DNA from: an uncultured Muribaculaceae bacterium
Lineage (GTDB): Bacteria; Bacteroidota; Bacteroidia; Bacteroidales; Muribaculaceae
Reading direction: 5' to 3'
NCBI GenBank assembly: GCA_934663645.1
Contig: CAKUKR010000091.1
Location: 1 to 7,846 of the forward strand
Length of the DNA: 7,846 nucleotides
In this document: positions 1 to 6,233 of the stretch, piece after piece
How the letters are laid out: the number at the start of each line of letters is the position of its first letter
Numbering within the stretch: position 1 is the first letter of the stretch
Position numbers and translations under genes: made by a program
The notes under the pieces: generated by a model
Database searches by the model: none
What the model was told of the DNA's origin: nothing
The model's input: only the letters and a program-made list of their open reading frames with translations

Positions 1-30
1 GGAGTGACGTTGCCTCCGGTCTGTTGCGTC

Positions 31-65
31 TGGCGGCGGTGTTTCGCCTCTGCCAATTCTTTTTT
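31..65 (+). terminator. Probable rho-independent terminator of an upstream gene
   Basis: A stem of 9 positions pairs 31-39 with 47-55 (one G-U pair and one C/T mismatch) around a 7-nt loop. It is followed by a T-rich tract at 57-65 broken by one C. The gene it would terminate lies almost wholly left of the window. A TGA at 5-7 could be its stop codon, but nothing else supports that. The hairpin sits just before the gcvT promoter, as expected at an operon boundary. The imperfect stem keeps confidence moderate. Confidence 0.45.
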
Positions 66-75
66 GGATAAATAT

Positions 76-106
76 TTTGCCAATCGCCGCTTTAATGCTA
101 ACTTTG
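76..106 (+). promoter_or_regulatory. Bacteroidetes-type promoter for the gcv operon
   Basis: TTTG at 76-79 and TAACTTTG at 99-106 are separated by 19 nt. This matches the known Bacteroidetes housekeeping consensus (TTTG, 19-21 nt, TAnnTTTG) without mismatch. Transcription would start near 113, leaving a leader of about 95 nt before the gcvT ATG. A weaker alternative lies downstream: TTG at 146-148, then 18 nt, then TAACCTTG at 167-174 with one mismatch. That would give a leader of only about 25 nt. Both are inferred from sequence only. Confidence 0.6.
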
Positions 107-125
107 AAACACAAAACGGCGGTTG
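81..125. repeat. Inverted repeat flanking the gcv promoter -7 element
   Basis: The arm at 81-89 (CAATCGCCG) is the reverse complement of 117-125 (CGGCGGTTG) except at one position, where a G-U pair would form in RNA. The arms enclose the -7 box at 99-106 and the expected transcription start. It could be an operator for a DNA-binding protein. Because the left arm lies upstream of the predicted start, an RNA hairpin from this promoter is unlikely. Arms this short and 27 nt apart can also arise by chance. Confidence 0.25.
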
Positions 126-147
126 TAAAACTGCCCGATTGCAAATT

Positions 148-163
148 GGCGCAGCAATGCGCC
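148..163 (+). other. Stem-loop with GNRA tetraloop in the gcvT leader
   Basis: GGCGCA (148-153) and TGCGCC (158-163) form a perfect 6-bp stem closed by the tetraloop GCAA (154-157), a stable GNRA class. It lies inside the predicted 5' leader, 44 nt before the gcvT ATG. It could affect leader stability or translation. I looked for the conserved blocks of a glycine riboswitch around it and did not find them, so no ligand-binding role is claimed. Confidence 0.3.
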
Positions 164-207
164 TACTAACCTTGAATTTCAATAACCGACAAAATATTAC
201 AAGACAA

Positions 208-1302
208 ATGGAGGATAAACTCGTCAGAACGTGTCTTTATGACCGTCATGTCAAACTGGGTGCGAAGATGGAACCCTTCGGCGGTTTCGACATGCCCATA
301 CAGTACAGCACAATCACCGAGGAACACAACGCAGTGCGCCACGCAGTGGGTGTATTTGATGTCAGCCACATGGGCGAGGTGAGAATCAAGGGCCCGGAGG
401 CTTTCAAGTATGTCATGCACATATTCGTTGGCGACGTGACCGACGCACCTGACGGCCAGATTTTCTACGGAATGATGTGCTACGAAAACGGCGGCACTGT
501 AGATGACCTGCTCGTATACAAAGTGAACGACAACGAGTACTTCCTCGTGATCAACGCTGCCAACATCGACAAGGATGTCGCCTGGATCAAGGGCAACGCC
601 GAGGGGTATGACGTGACTATCACTGACGAAAGCCCCTACTACGGCGAGGTTGCCGTACAGGGCCCGAAGGCAGAGGAAACGCTCGAGCGCATCATGGGTC
701 TCGACCTGAAGAGCATAGCTTTCTACAACTTCAAGACTTTCCACATCGAGGGCGAGGATGTCATCATCAGCCGCACTGGATACACCGGCGAGGACGGTTT
801 CGAGGTATACGGAAGCCACGAGTTCATACAGCGTCTGTGGGACAAGCTCATGGAGGCTGGCGTAACCCCCTGCGGCCTCGGCTGCCGCGACACTCTCCGC
901 TTCGAGGTCGGCCTGCCCCTCTACGGCGACGAGCTCAGCGCTGACATCACCCCGATTGAGGCAAGCCTCAGCATGTTCGTCAAACTCGACAAGGAGGAGT
1001 TCATCGGCAAGGAAGCTCTCGCAGCGCAGAAGGCCAACGGCGTGAAACGCCGCATCGTCGGCATCGAGCTCGAGGGCAACGCAATTCCCCGTCACGGCTA
1101 TCCCGTTGAGGTCAACGGCGAGGTTGTCGGCGAGGTGACTACAGGCTACCGCTCCATATCTACCGGCAAGAGCGTCGCTATGGCTATGGTAAACAAGCCC
1201 TACGACAAGCTCGGCACAGAGGTTGAAATCCGCATCCGCAAGAAGACATTCCCCGGCAAGGTGGTCAAGAAACGTTTCTACGACAAGAACTACAAGAAAT
1301 AA
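208..1302 (+). CDS. gcvT: Glycine cleavage system T-protein (aminomethyltransferase)
   Basis: This 364-residue cytoplasmic enzyme takes the aminomethyl group from the lipoyl arm of GcvH, releases ammonia and makes 5,10-methylene-tetrahydrofolate. Family signatures are in order: GAKMEPFGGFDMPIQY (18-33), GVFDVSHMGEV (48-58), the paired Asp of GTVDDLLVY (96-104) that holds the folate-binding catalytic Asp, SRTGYTGEDGFEVY (188-201), and GLGCRDTLRFEVGLPLYG (223-240). The C-terminal barrel ends in VVKKRFYDKNYKK. The frame is open back to position 4, but the preceding 68 codons look like spacer and overlap the promoter and terminator signals. The ATG at 208 gives the usual family length (about 360) and follows an A-rich stretch typical of Bacteroidetes; an in-frame ATG at 157 is a less likely start. 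It is the first gene of the operon. Confidence 0.96.
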   Translation: MEDKLVRTCLYDRHVKLGAKMEPFGGFDMPIQYSTITEEHNAVRHAVGVFDVSHMGEVRIKGPEAFKYVMHIFVGDVTDAPDGQIFYGMMCYENGGTVDDLLVYKVNDNEYFLVINAANIDKDVAWIKGNAEGYDVTITDESPYYGEVAVQGPKAEETLERIMGLDLKSIAFYNFKTFHIEGEDVIISRTGYTGEDGFEVYGSHEFIQRLWDKLMEAGVTPCGLGCRDTLRFEVGLPLYGDELSADITPIEASLSMFVKLDKEEFIGKEALAAQKANGVKRRIVGIELEGNAIPRHGYPVEVNGEVVGEVTTGYRSISTGKSVAMAMVNKPYDKLGTEVEIRIRKKTFPGKVVKKRFYDKNYKK

Positions 1303-1315
1303 CAACAGCCAGAAA

Positions 1316-1330
1316 GCCGCAACGCGCGGC
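1316..1330 (+). other. Small GC hairpin in the gcvT-gcvH spacer
   Basis: GCCGC (1316-1320) and GCGGC (1326-1330) form a perfect 5-bp stem with a 5-nt loop, 14 nt after the gcvT stop. No T-tract follows, so it is not an intrinsic terminator. The rest of the 63-nt spacer is A-rich and probably serves as the gcvH translation start region. It might protect or pause the transcript, but it is short enough to be chance. Confidence 0.2.
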
Positions 1331-1365
1331 ATACACAAACAGCAAACAAATAAAACCATAATATC

Positions 1366-1746
1366 ATGAGCAAGATTTTAGACGATCTCCGCTATGCGGA
1401 GTCCCACGAATGGGTGAAACTCGAAGGTGAAATCGCCACTGTCGGCATCACTGACTATGCACAGCACGCACTCGGCAACATCGTGTATGTTGACATGCCC
1501 GAGGTCGGCGACGAGGTGACTAAGGATGAGGAGTTCGGCGCAGTTGAGTCTGTCAAGGCTGCCAGCGACCTCATGTCGCCCGTGTCTGGCGAGGTCGTGG
1601 AAATCAACGAGGCTCTCGAGGACTCCCCCGAGGCTATCAACGCTGACGCTTACGCAAACTGGATCATGAAGGTGAAGGTATCCGACGCTTCCGAAATCGA
1701 CAGCCTTCTGGATGCCGCAGCTTACGCAAAAATCTGCGAGGAGTAA
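1366..1746 (+). CDS. gcvH: Glycine cleavage system H-protein (lipoyl carrier)
   Basis: This 126-residue protein is the mobile carrier of the complex. Its lipoyl lysine accepts the aminomethyl group from the P-protein, presents it to GcvT, and is reoxidised by Lpd. The N-terminal SHEWVKLEGEIATVGITDYA (13-32) and the carrier hairpin ESVKAASDLMSPVSGEVVEI (61-80) are diagnostic. Lys64 is the expected lipoylation site, at the same position as in well-studied GcvH proteins. The stretch ANWIMKVKV completes the fold. Length is normal for the family (about 125-130). The ATG at 1366 follows an A-rich, SD-less leader. It lies 63 nt after gcvT with no recognisable promoter, so it is probably cotranscribed. 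No lipoate ligase or synthase gene is present, so lipoylation must come from elsewhere in the genome. Confidence 0.97.
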   Translation: MSKILDDLRYAESHEWVKLEGEIATVGITDYAQHALGNIVYVDMPEVGDEVTKDEEFGAVESVKAASDLMSPVSGEVVEINEALEDSPEAINADAYANWIMKVKVSDASEIDSLLDAAAYAKICEE

Positions 1747-1786
1747 TCCCGCACTGCGTGACTATCACTATCATTCTATATCATAA

Positions 1787-1848
1787 CAAAGTATCGCAGG
1801 CCTGATTGCTCTGCGATACTTTGCAGAGGTTATAAGGGGGGTGACCCC
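1787..1848 (+). promoter_or_regulatory. Perfect 13-bp hairpin plus G4/C4 hairpin in the gcvH-gcvPA spacer
   Basis: CAAAGTATCGCAG (1787-1799) is exactly complementary to CTGCGATACTTTG (1811-1823) around an 11-nt loop. Fifteen bases later GGGG (1838-1841) and CCCC (1845-1848) form a second short stem with a TGA loop. Neither is followed by a T-tract, so they do not form a standard intrinsic terminator. No promoter matching the Bacteroidetes consensus was seen between here and the gcvPA ATG at 1892. The likely roles are partial attenuation, a processing or stability element setting different levels of T/H and P/L, or an intergenic palindromic repeat. These roles are inference; the pairing itself is seen directly. 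Confidence 0.55.
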
Positions 1849-1891
1849 GGAAGCCTCGGCATAACATACCTAATTTCTGATTTTACACATC

Positions 1892-3214
1892 ATGAGTAAT
1901 AAGTTTATTCCTCATACCGATGCCGACATCCGCGTGATGCTCGACAAAATCGGGGTGAAATCGGTAGATGACCTCTATGGAGATATCCCCGCAGAGGTCA
2001 TCTACCGTGATGAATATGACATCCCCTCCGCTATGTCTGAGGTGGAGCTGCGCAAGTTCATGCGTGAACTCGGCGCCAAGAACAAACGTATGACGGTATT
2101 CGCCGGCGGCGGTGTCTATGACCACTATTCTCCCGCCGTAGTCGCTCACCTGCTGCAGCGCAGCGAGTTCTACACCGCATACACCCCCTACCAGCCTGAA
2201 ATCTCGCAGGGCACGCTCCAGTACATCTTCGAGTACCAGAGCATGATCAGCGAGCTCACCGGCATGGAGGCTACAAACGCCTCTATGTATGACGGCGCGA
2301 CTGCAACTGCCGAGATGATGTTCATGATGGTGGCTTCCGCACGCAAGAAGAACCGCGTGCTGCTGTCCTCCACGCTCTCTGACCGCATCCTCGCGGTTGT
2401 CCGCACCTACGCAGACTTCCACGGCGTTGACCTCACAATGGTGCCTGAAAAGGACGGTGTGACCGACCTCGCCGCTCTCGATGAGCTGCTGGCTGCCGGC
2501 GACGTTGCAGGGTTCATCGCTCCATGCCCCAACAAGTACGGTATCATCGAGGACTTCTCTGGCGTTGCTGACAAGCTCCATGCTGCAAAGGGCTTCTTCG
2601 GCATCAATGCCGACCCCTCGACGCTCGCAGTGTTGCGGACTCCGGCGGAGTGGGGCGCAGACGTAGCTTGCGGCGACGGCCAGAGCCTCGGTATGCCCAT
2701 GGCTTTCGGCGGCCCGTACCTCGGCTACCTCTCATGTTCCAACAGCATGCTGCGCAAGATGCCCGGACGTGTCGTAGGCGCCACCAAGGACGCTGACGGC
2801 AAGCGCTGCTACGTCCTCACGCTCCAGGCTCGCGAGCAGCACATACGCCGCCAGAAGGCTACCTCTAACATCTGCTCCAACCAGTCGCTCATGGCTCTCT
2901 ATGCCACTATCTACATGGCGCTCATGGGACGCGAGGGCATGAAGGAGGTCAACCGCATGAGCTGCGACGGCGCTCACTACCTCTATAACAAGCTCGTCGA
3001 GACCGGCAAGTTCACCCCCGCTTTCGACAAGCCATTCCTCAAGGAGTTCGTCATGAAGACTGACCTCGACATCGATGCTGTCAACCGCCGTCTCGAACAG
3101 CACGGCATCATGGGCGGCCTCAACCTCGGCGGCGGCATGGTAGAGTTTGCCGTTACAGAGAAGCGTACCAAAGAGGAGATTGATAACCTTGTTAAACTAA
3201 TGGTGGAGGCATAA
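1892..3214 (+). CDS. gcvPA: Glycine dehydrogenase (decarboxylating) subunit 1
   Basis: This 440-residue subunit corresponds to the N-terminal half of the single-chain P-protein and pairs with GcvPB to form the PLP-dependent glycine decarboxylase. Conserved blocks seen are AGGGVYDHYSP (71-81), YTPYQPEISQG (97-107), ELTGMEATNASMYDGATA (121-138), GDGQSLGMPMAFGGPYLGY (261-279) and REQHIRRQKATSNICSNQ (314-331). It has the aminotransferase-like fold but, as usual for this subunit, lacks the PLP lysine. Length matches the two-subunit family (about 440-450). It starts 145 nt after gcvH, beyond the hairpin element, and ends 3 nt before gcvPB. The ATG at 1892 gives the expected N-terminus, beginning MSNKFIPHTDADI. 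Confidence 0.95.
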   Translation: MSNKFIPHTDADIRVMLDKIGVKSVDDLYGDIPAEVIYRDEYDIPSAMSEVELRKFMRELGAKNKRMTVFAGGGVYDHYSPAVVAHLLQRSEFYTAYTPYQPEISQGTLQYIFEYQSMISELTGMEATNASMYDGATATAEMMFMMVASARKKNRVLLSSTLSDRILAVVRTYADFHGVDLTMVPEKDGVTDLAALDELLAAGDVAGFIAPCPNKYGIIEDFSGVADKLHAAKGFFGINADPSTLAVLRTPAEWGADVACGDGQSLGMPMAFGGPYLGYLSCSNSMLRKMPGRVVGATKDADGKRCYVLTLQAREQHIRRQKATSNICSNQSLMALYATIYMALMGREGMKEVNRMSCDGAHYLYNKLVETGKFTPAFDKPFLKEFVMKTDLDIDAVNRRLEQHGIMGGLNLGGGMVEFAVTEKRTKEEIDNLVKLMVEA

Positions 3215-3217
3215 GAC

Positions 3218-4684
3218 ATGAAATATTACGATAAACTGATATTTGAACTTTCCCGCGAGGGCCGCAAGGGCTACGAGCTGCCCAAGAACACGTTCAATAC
3301 CGACGGCGCAAAGGACATCCCCGCCACTCTGCTGCGCAGCGAGGCCCTCAACCTCCCCGAGGTGAGCGAACTCGACGTGGTGCGCCACTATACAAACCTG
3401 TCTACCAAGAACTTCGGCGTTGATACCGGTTTCTATCCCCTCGGCAGCTGTACCATGAAGTACAACCCGAAAATCAACGAGGAAATCGCTGCTATGCCCG
3501 AGTTCAACGAGATTCACCCCTTGCAGAACCCCGAGACCGCTCAGGGTGCGCTCGAGGTATACTACAACCTCCAGAAGGCTCTCGCCAACCTCGCCGGTTT
3601 CGCAGAGTTCACGCTCAACCCGTATGCGGGCGCACACGGCGAGCTGACTGGCCTGATGGTGATGCGTTCATACCACCGCTCGCGCGGCGACATGAAGCGC
3701 ACCAAGGTCATCGTCCCCGATTCCGCCCACGGCACCAACCCCGCATCTGCCATGGTAGCTGGCCTCGAAATCGTCGAGGTGAAGTCAAAGCCCAACGGCT
3801 CGATCGACGTGGAGGACCTCAAGCCGCTCCTCGATGACACCATCGCCGGCATCATGATGACAAACCCCAACACACTGGGTATGTTTGAGACCGAAATCAT
3901 CGAGATTGCCAAGCTCGTGCACGAGGCCGGCGGTCTGCTCTACTATGACGGTGCAAACTTTAACCCGCTGCTCGGCAAGGTGCGTCCCGGCGACATGGGC
4001 TTCGACATCATGCACATCAACCTGCACAAGACCTTCTCGACCCCTCACGGCGGCGGCGGTCCCGGTTCAGGCCCTGTCGGCGTAGCCGCACACCTGACCC
4101 AGTTCCTCCCCAACCCCCGCGTCAAGAAGGGCGACGACGGCAAGTTCTACATCGACTGCGGCAAGGAGAGCCTCGGCTCGGTATCTACGTTCTTCGGCAA
4201 CTTCGGCGTGATGCTCAAGGCCTACGCCTACATTCTGACCCTCGGCAAAGAGGGCATACGCAACGTCGGCCCGATGGCTACGCTCAACGCCAACTACATC
4301 AAGGAGTCGCTCAAGGACGACTACCTGCTCCCGATTTCTGGTGTCTGCAAGCACGAGTTCGTCTTTGACGGCCTCAAGGACAAGTCTACCGGCGTTACCA
4401 CCCTCAATGTGGCAAAACGTCTGCTCGACTACGGCTTCCACGCTCCCACCATCTACTTCCCGCTCCTCTTCCACGAGTCGATGATGATAGAACCCACCGA
4501 GACCGAGAGCCTCGAGACGCTAGACGAGTTTATCGACGTGATGCACACCGTGGCCCGCGAGGCTCGCGAGACCCCCGAAAAGGTCATCGAGGCTCCGCTG
4601 ACAACCCCCGTGCGTCACCTCGACGAGACCAACGCCGCCAAGCATCCTATTTTGAGTTACAAAACACTGAAGCAGAATGCATAG
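3218..4684 (+). CDS. gcvPB: Glycine dehydrogenase (decarboxylating) subunit 2, PLP-binding
   Basis: This 488-residue catalytic subunit of the P-protein binds PLP, decarboxylates glycine and transfers the aminomethyl group to lipoyl-GcvH. GFYPLGSCTMKYNPKINEE (71-89), PDSAHGTNPASA (167-178), YYDGAN (242-247, with the PLP-ring Asp at 244) and HINLHKTFSTPHGGGGPGSG (266-285) are visible. Lys271 of LHKTF is the predicted Schiff-base lysine. Length fits the subunit-2 family. The ATG at 3218 is 3 nt after the gcvPA stop, so translation is probably coupled. A GGAGG at 3205-3209 lies 8 nt upstream, but it falls within gcvPA codons, and SD use is weak in this phylum. The last 8 nt overlap lpdA. Confidence 0.96.
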   Translation: MKYYDKLIFELSREGRKGYELPKNTFNTDGAKDIPATLLRSEALNLPEVSELDVVRHYTNLSTKNFGVDTGFYPLGSCTMKYNPKINEEIAAMPEFNEIHPLQNPETAQGALEVYYNLQKALANLAGFAEFTLNPYAGAHGELTGLMVMRSYHRSRGDMKRTKVIVPDSAHGTNPASAMVAGLEIVEVKSKPNGSIDVEDLKPLLDDTIAGIMMTNPNTLGMFETEIIEIAKLVHEAGGLLYYDGANFNPLLGKVRPGDMGFDIMHINLHKTFSTPHGGGGPGSGPVGVAAHLTQFLPNPRVKKGDDGKFYIDCGKESLGSVSTFFGNFGVMLKAYAYILTLGKEGIRNVGPMATLNANYIKESLKDDYLLPISGVCKHEFVFDGLKDKSTGVTTLNVAKRLLDYGFHAPTIYFPLLFHESMMIEPTETESLETLDEFIDVMHTVAREARETPEKVIEAPLTTPVRHLDETNAAKHPILSYKTLKQNA

Positions 4685-6029
4685 TGACCTTATAATCATT
4701 GGTGCCGGTCCGGGCGGTTACGAAACCGCCCTCACCGCTGCCAAGCGAGGCATGTCCGTCACCCTCTTTGAGTGTGACAACCTCGGCGGCACCTGCCTCA
4801 ACCGTGGCTGCATCCCCACCAAGTGCCTCTGCCGCAACGCCGAGGTCGTTTCGCAGTTCAAGGACGCGGAGCAGTTCGGCATCGACGACTTCACATTCTC
4901 CGTCGATTTCGGCAAAATCATGGAGCGCAAGGACGGCATCGTCGCTCAGCTGCGCGATGGCATCGCCATGCTCATGAAGGGCGCGAAGGTGAATGTAGTC
5001 AATGAATACGCCTCATTCCGCGATGCCAAGACCATCATCGCAGGAGGGGAGGAGTACACTGCCGACAACATCATCATTGCCACCGGCAGCGATTCCCGCT
5101 CGCTCCCCATACCCGGACATGACCTCGACTGCGTCATGGACTCGACCGACCTCCTCTCCATAGACCATATCCCCGAGTCGCTCACCATTATCGGCGGCGG
5201 CGTGATAGGCATGGAGTTCGCCGGCATATTCAACAGCCTCGGCTCGCAGGTTACGGTCATCGAGTTCATGAAGCAGATACTGCCCCCCTTCGACAGCGAC
5301 ATATCCAAGCGTCTGAAACAGGCCATGACCAAGAAGGGCGTGAAAATCATCACCTCCGCAGCGGCCAAGGCCATTGCTAAGAACGAGGACGGCGACATCG
5401 TCGTCACCTACGAGTGCAAGGGCAAGGAGGAGACAGTCGTTTCCACCGACCTGCTCATGGCCGTAGGCCGTGCGCCCCGTGTTGACGGCCTCAACCTCGA
5501 GGCTGCCGGCGTGGAATACACCAAGCGCGGCATCAGCGTAGACGACAATATGCGCACCAACGTCCCCGGCATATACGCCATCGGCGATGTCAATGCGCGT
5601 ATGATGCTCGCCCACGTAGCCACCTTCCAGGGACTGCGTGCGCTGAACACCATACAGGGCAAGGAGGACAGCATCCGCATGGATGTCGTCCCCTCGGCAG
5701 TGTTCACAGTGCCCGAATGTGGCATGGTAGGCCTTACCGCCGACCAGTGCAAGGAACGCGGCATGAAGGTACGCACAGGCCAGAGCTTCTTCCGCGCCAA
5801 CGGCAAGGCGCTTGCCCTCGGCGAGTCTGAAGGCCTCTGCAAGCTCATCTTCACCGAGGAGGGGCTGCTCATAGGTGCTCACATCATGGGCGTGCAGGCG
5901 GCAGACCTTGCGCAGCAGTGCGCCGACATGATCAACGCCGGCTTCACCATAGAGCGGATGGAAGACGTCATCTTCGGACACCCCACAGTCTCCGAAGTCA
6001 TCATGTCCGCCCTCCACGCCGTGAAATAA
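4677..6029 (+). CDS. lpdA: Dihydrolipoyl dehydrogenase (L-protein, E3)
   Basis: This 450-residue flavoprotein reoxidises the dihydrolipoyl arm of GcvH with NAD+. The FAD site is IIGAGPGG (7-14). The redox disulfide is GGTCLNRGC (37-45, Cys40 and Cys45). The NAD site is IIGGGVIGMEFAG (171-183). The second FAD motif is GIYAIGDVNA (298-307), and the C-terminal dimer-interface pair is HPTVSE (His435, Glu440). All catalytic residues are present and the length is slightly below the common 460-475. The ATG at 4677 overlaps the end of gcvPB by 8 nt in another frame, pointing to translational coupling and to a copy dedicated to glycine cleavage. It could also serve 2-oxoacid dehydrogenases, but none is encoded nearby. 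It is the last gene before the 6057-6088 hairpin. Confidence 0.95.
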   Translation: MHSDLIIIGAGPGGYETALTAAKRGMSVTLFECDNLGGTCLNRGCIPTKCLCRNAEVVSQFKDAEQFGIDDFTFSVDFGKIMERKDGIVAQLRDGIAMLMKGAKVNVVNEYASFRDAKTIIAGGEEYTADNIIIATGSDSRSLPIPGHDLDCVMDSTDLLSIDHIPESLTIIGGGVIGMEFAGIFNSLGSQVTVIEFMKQILPPFDSDISKRLKQAMTKKGVKIITSAAAKAIAKNEDGDIVVTYECKGKEETVVSTDLLMAVGRAPRVDGLNLEAAGVEYTKRGISVDDNMRTNVPGIYAIGDVNARMMLAHVATFQGLRALNTIQGKEDSIRMDVVPSAVFTVPECGMVGLTADQCKERGMKVRTGQSFFRANGKALALGESEGLCKLIFTEEGLLIGAHIMGVQAADLAQQCADMINAGFTIERMEDVIFGHPTVSEVIMSALHAVK

Positions 6030-6056
6030 CCCGAAGGTATTTATACCCCCAATACA

Positions 6057-6088
6057 AACGAAGGCGGGCCGTTCAGCCCGCCTTCGTT
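6057..6088 (+). terminator. Terminator hairpin at the end of the gcv operon
   Basis: AACGAAGGCGGGC (6057-6069) pairs perfectly with 6076-6088 around a 6-nt loop, giving a GC-rich 13-bp stem that starts 27 nt after the lpdA stop. The 3' side runs into GTTATTCT, and a run of six T lies 13 nt further on at 6102-6107, so the U-tract is weak. A small palindrome, GGTATTTATACC (6036-6047), precedes it. Position and stem strength make operon termination the best reading. Confidence 0.8.
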
Positions 6089-6118
6089 ATTCTGATGTGC
6101 ATTTTTTGCTTGCAGCTA

Positions 6119-6149
6119 TTGTGAAATCGCGGGGAAATTGCTAATTTTG
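6119..6149 (+). promoter_or_regulatory. Bacteroidetes-type promoter for the LRR gene
   Basis: TTG at 6119-6121 is followed after 20 nt by TAATTTTG at 6142-6149, a full match to TAnnTTTG. Transcription would begin near 6156, about 75 nt before the proposed ATG at 6234. It lies just after the operon terminator, so the LRR gene is probably an independent transcription unit. The start site also argues against in-frame non-ATG starts further upstream, such as TTG at 6147. Confidence 0.55.
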
Positions 6150-6233
6150 CAGTCGGATATAATTAATGCGCTTTCGGCAAATCATGTCGGAGAGATATTT
6201 GAAAAAACGTTTCATATAAAGTATGGGTTTTCT

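Noticed and set aside
1..7. TGA at 5-7 as the end of an upstream gene
   Set aside because: Only one codon of that frame is visible, so it cannot be told from chance, even though the hairpin at 31-55 hints that a gene ends nearby.
4..207. In-frame GTG-started N-terminal extension of gcvT
   Set aside because: It would add 68 residues absent from the T-protein family, and it overlaps a terminator hairpin and a consensus promoter. The ATG at 208 gives normal length.
100..207. Glycine riboswitch upstream of gcvT
   Set aside because: A natural expectation for this operon, but the conserved blocks and paired aptamer layout were not recognisable; only a single small stem-loop was seen.
166..1359. 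Long open frame on the minus strand opposite gcvT (and similar ones opposite gcvPA, gcvPB and lpdA)
   Set aside because: These are mirror frames of GC-rich coding sequence. Their products are low-complexity and resemble no family, while the + strand genes are unmistakable.
3205..3209. GGAGG as a Shine-Dalgarno site for gcvPB
   Set aside because: The spacing is good, but the bases encode the last residues of GcvPA, and Bacteroidetes initiation depends little on SD pairing. Coupling through the 3-nt gap explains translation equally well.
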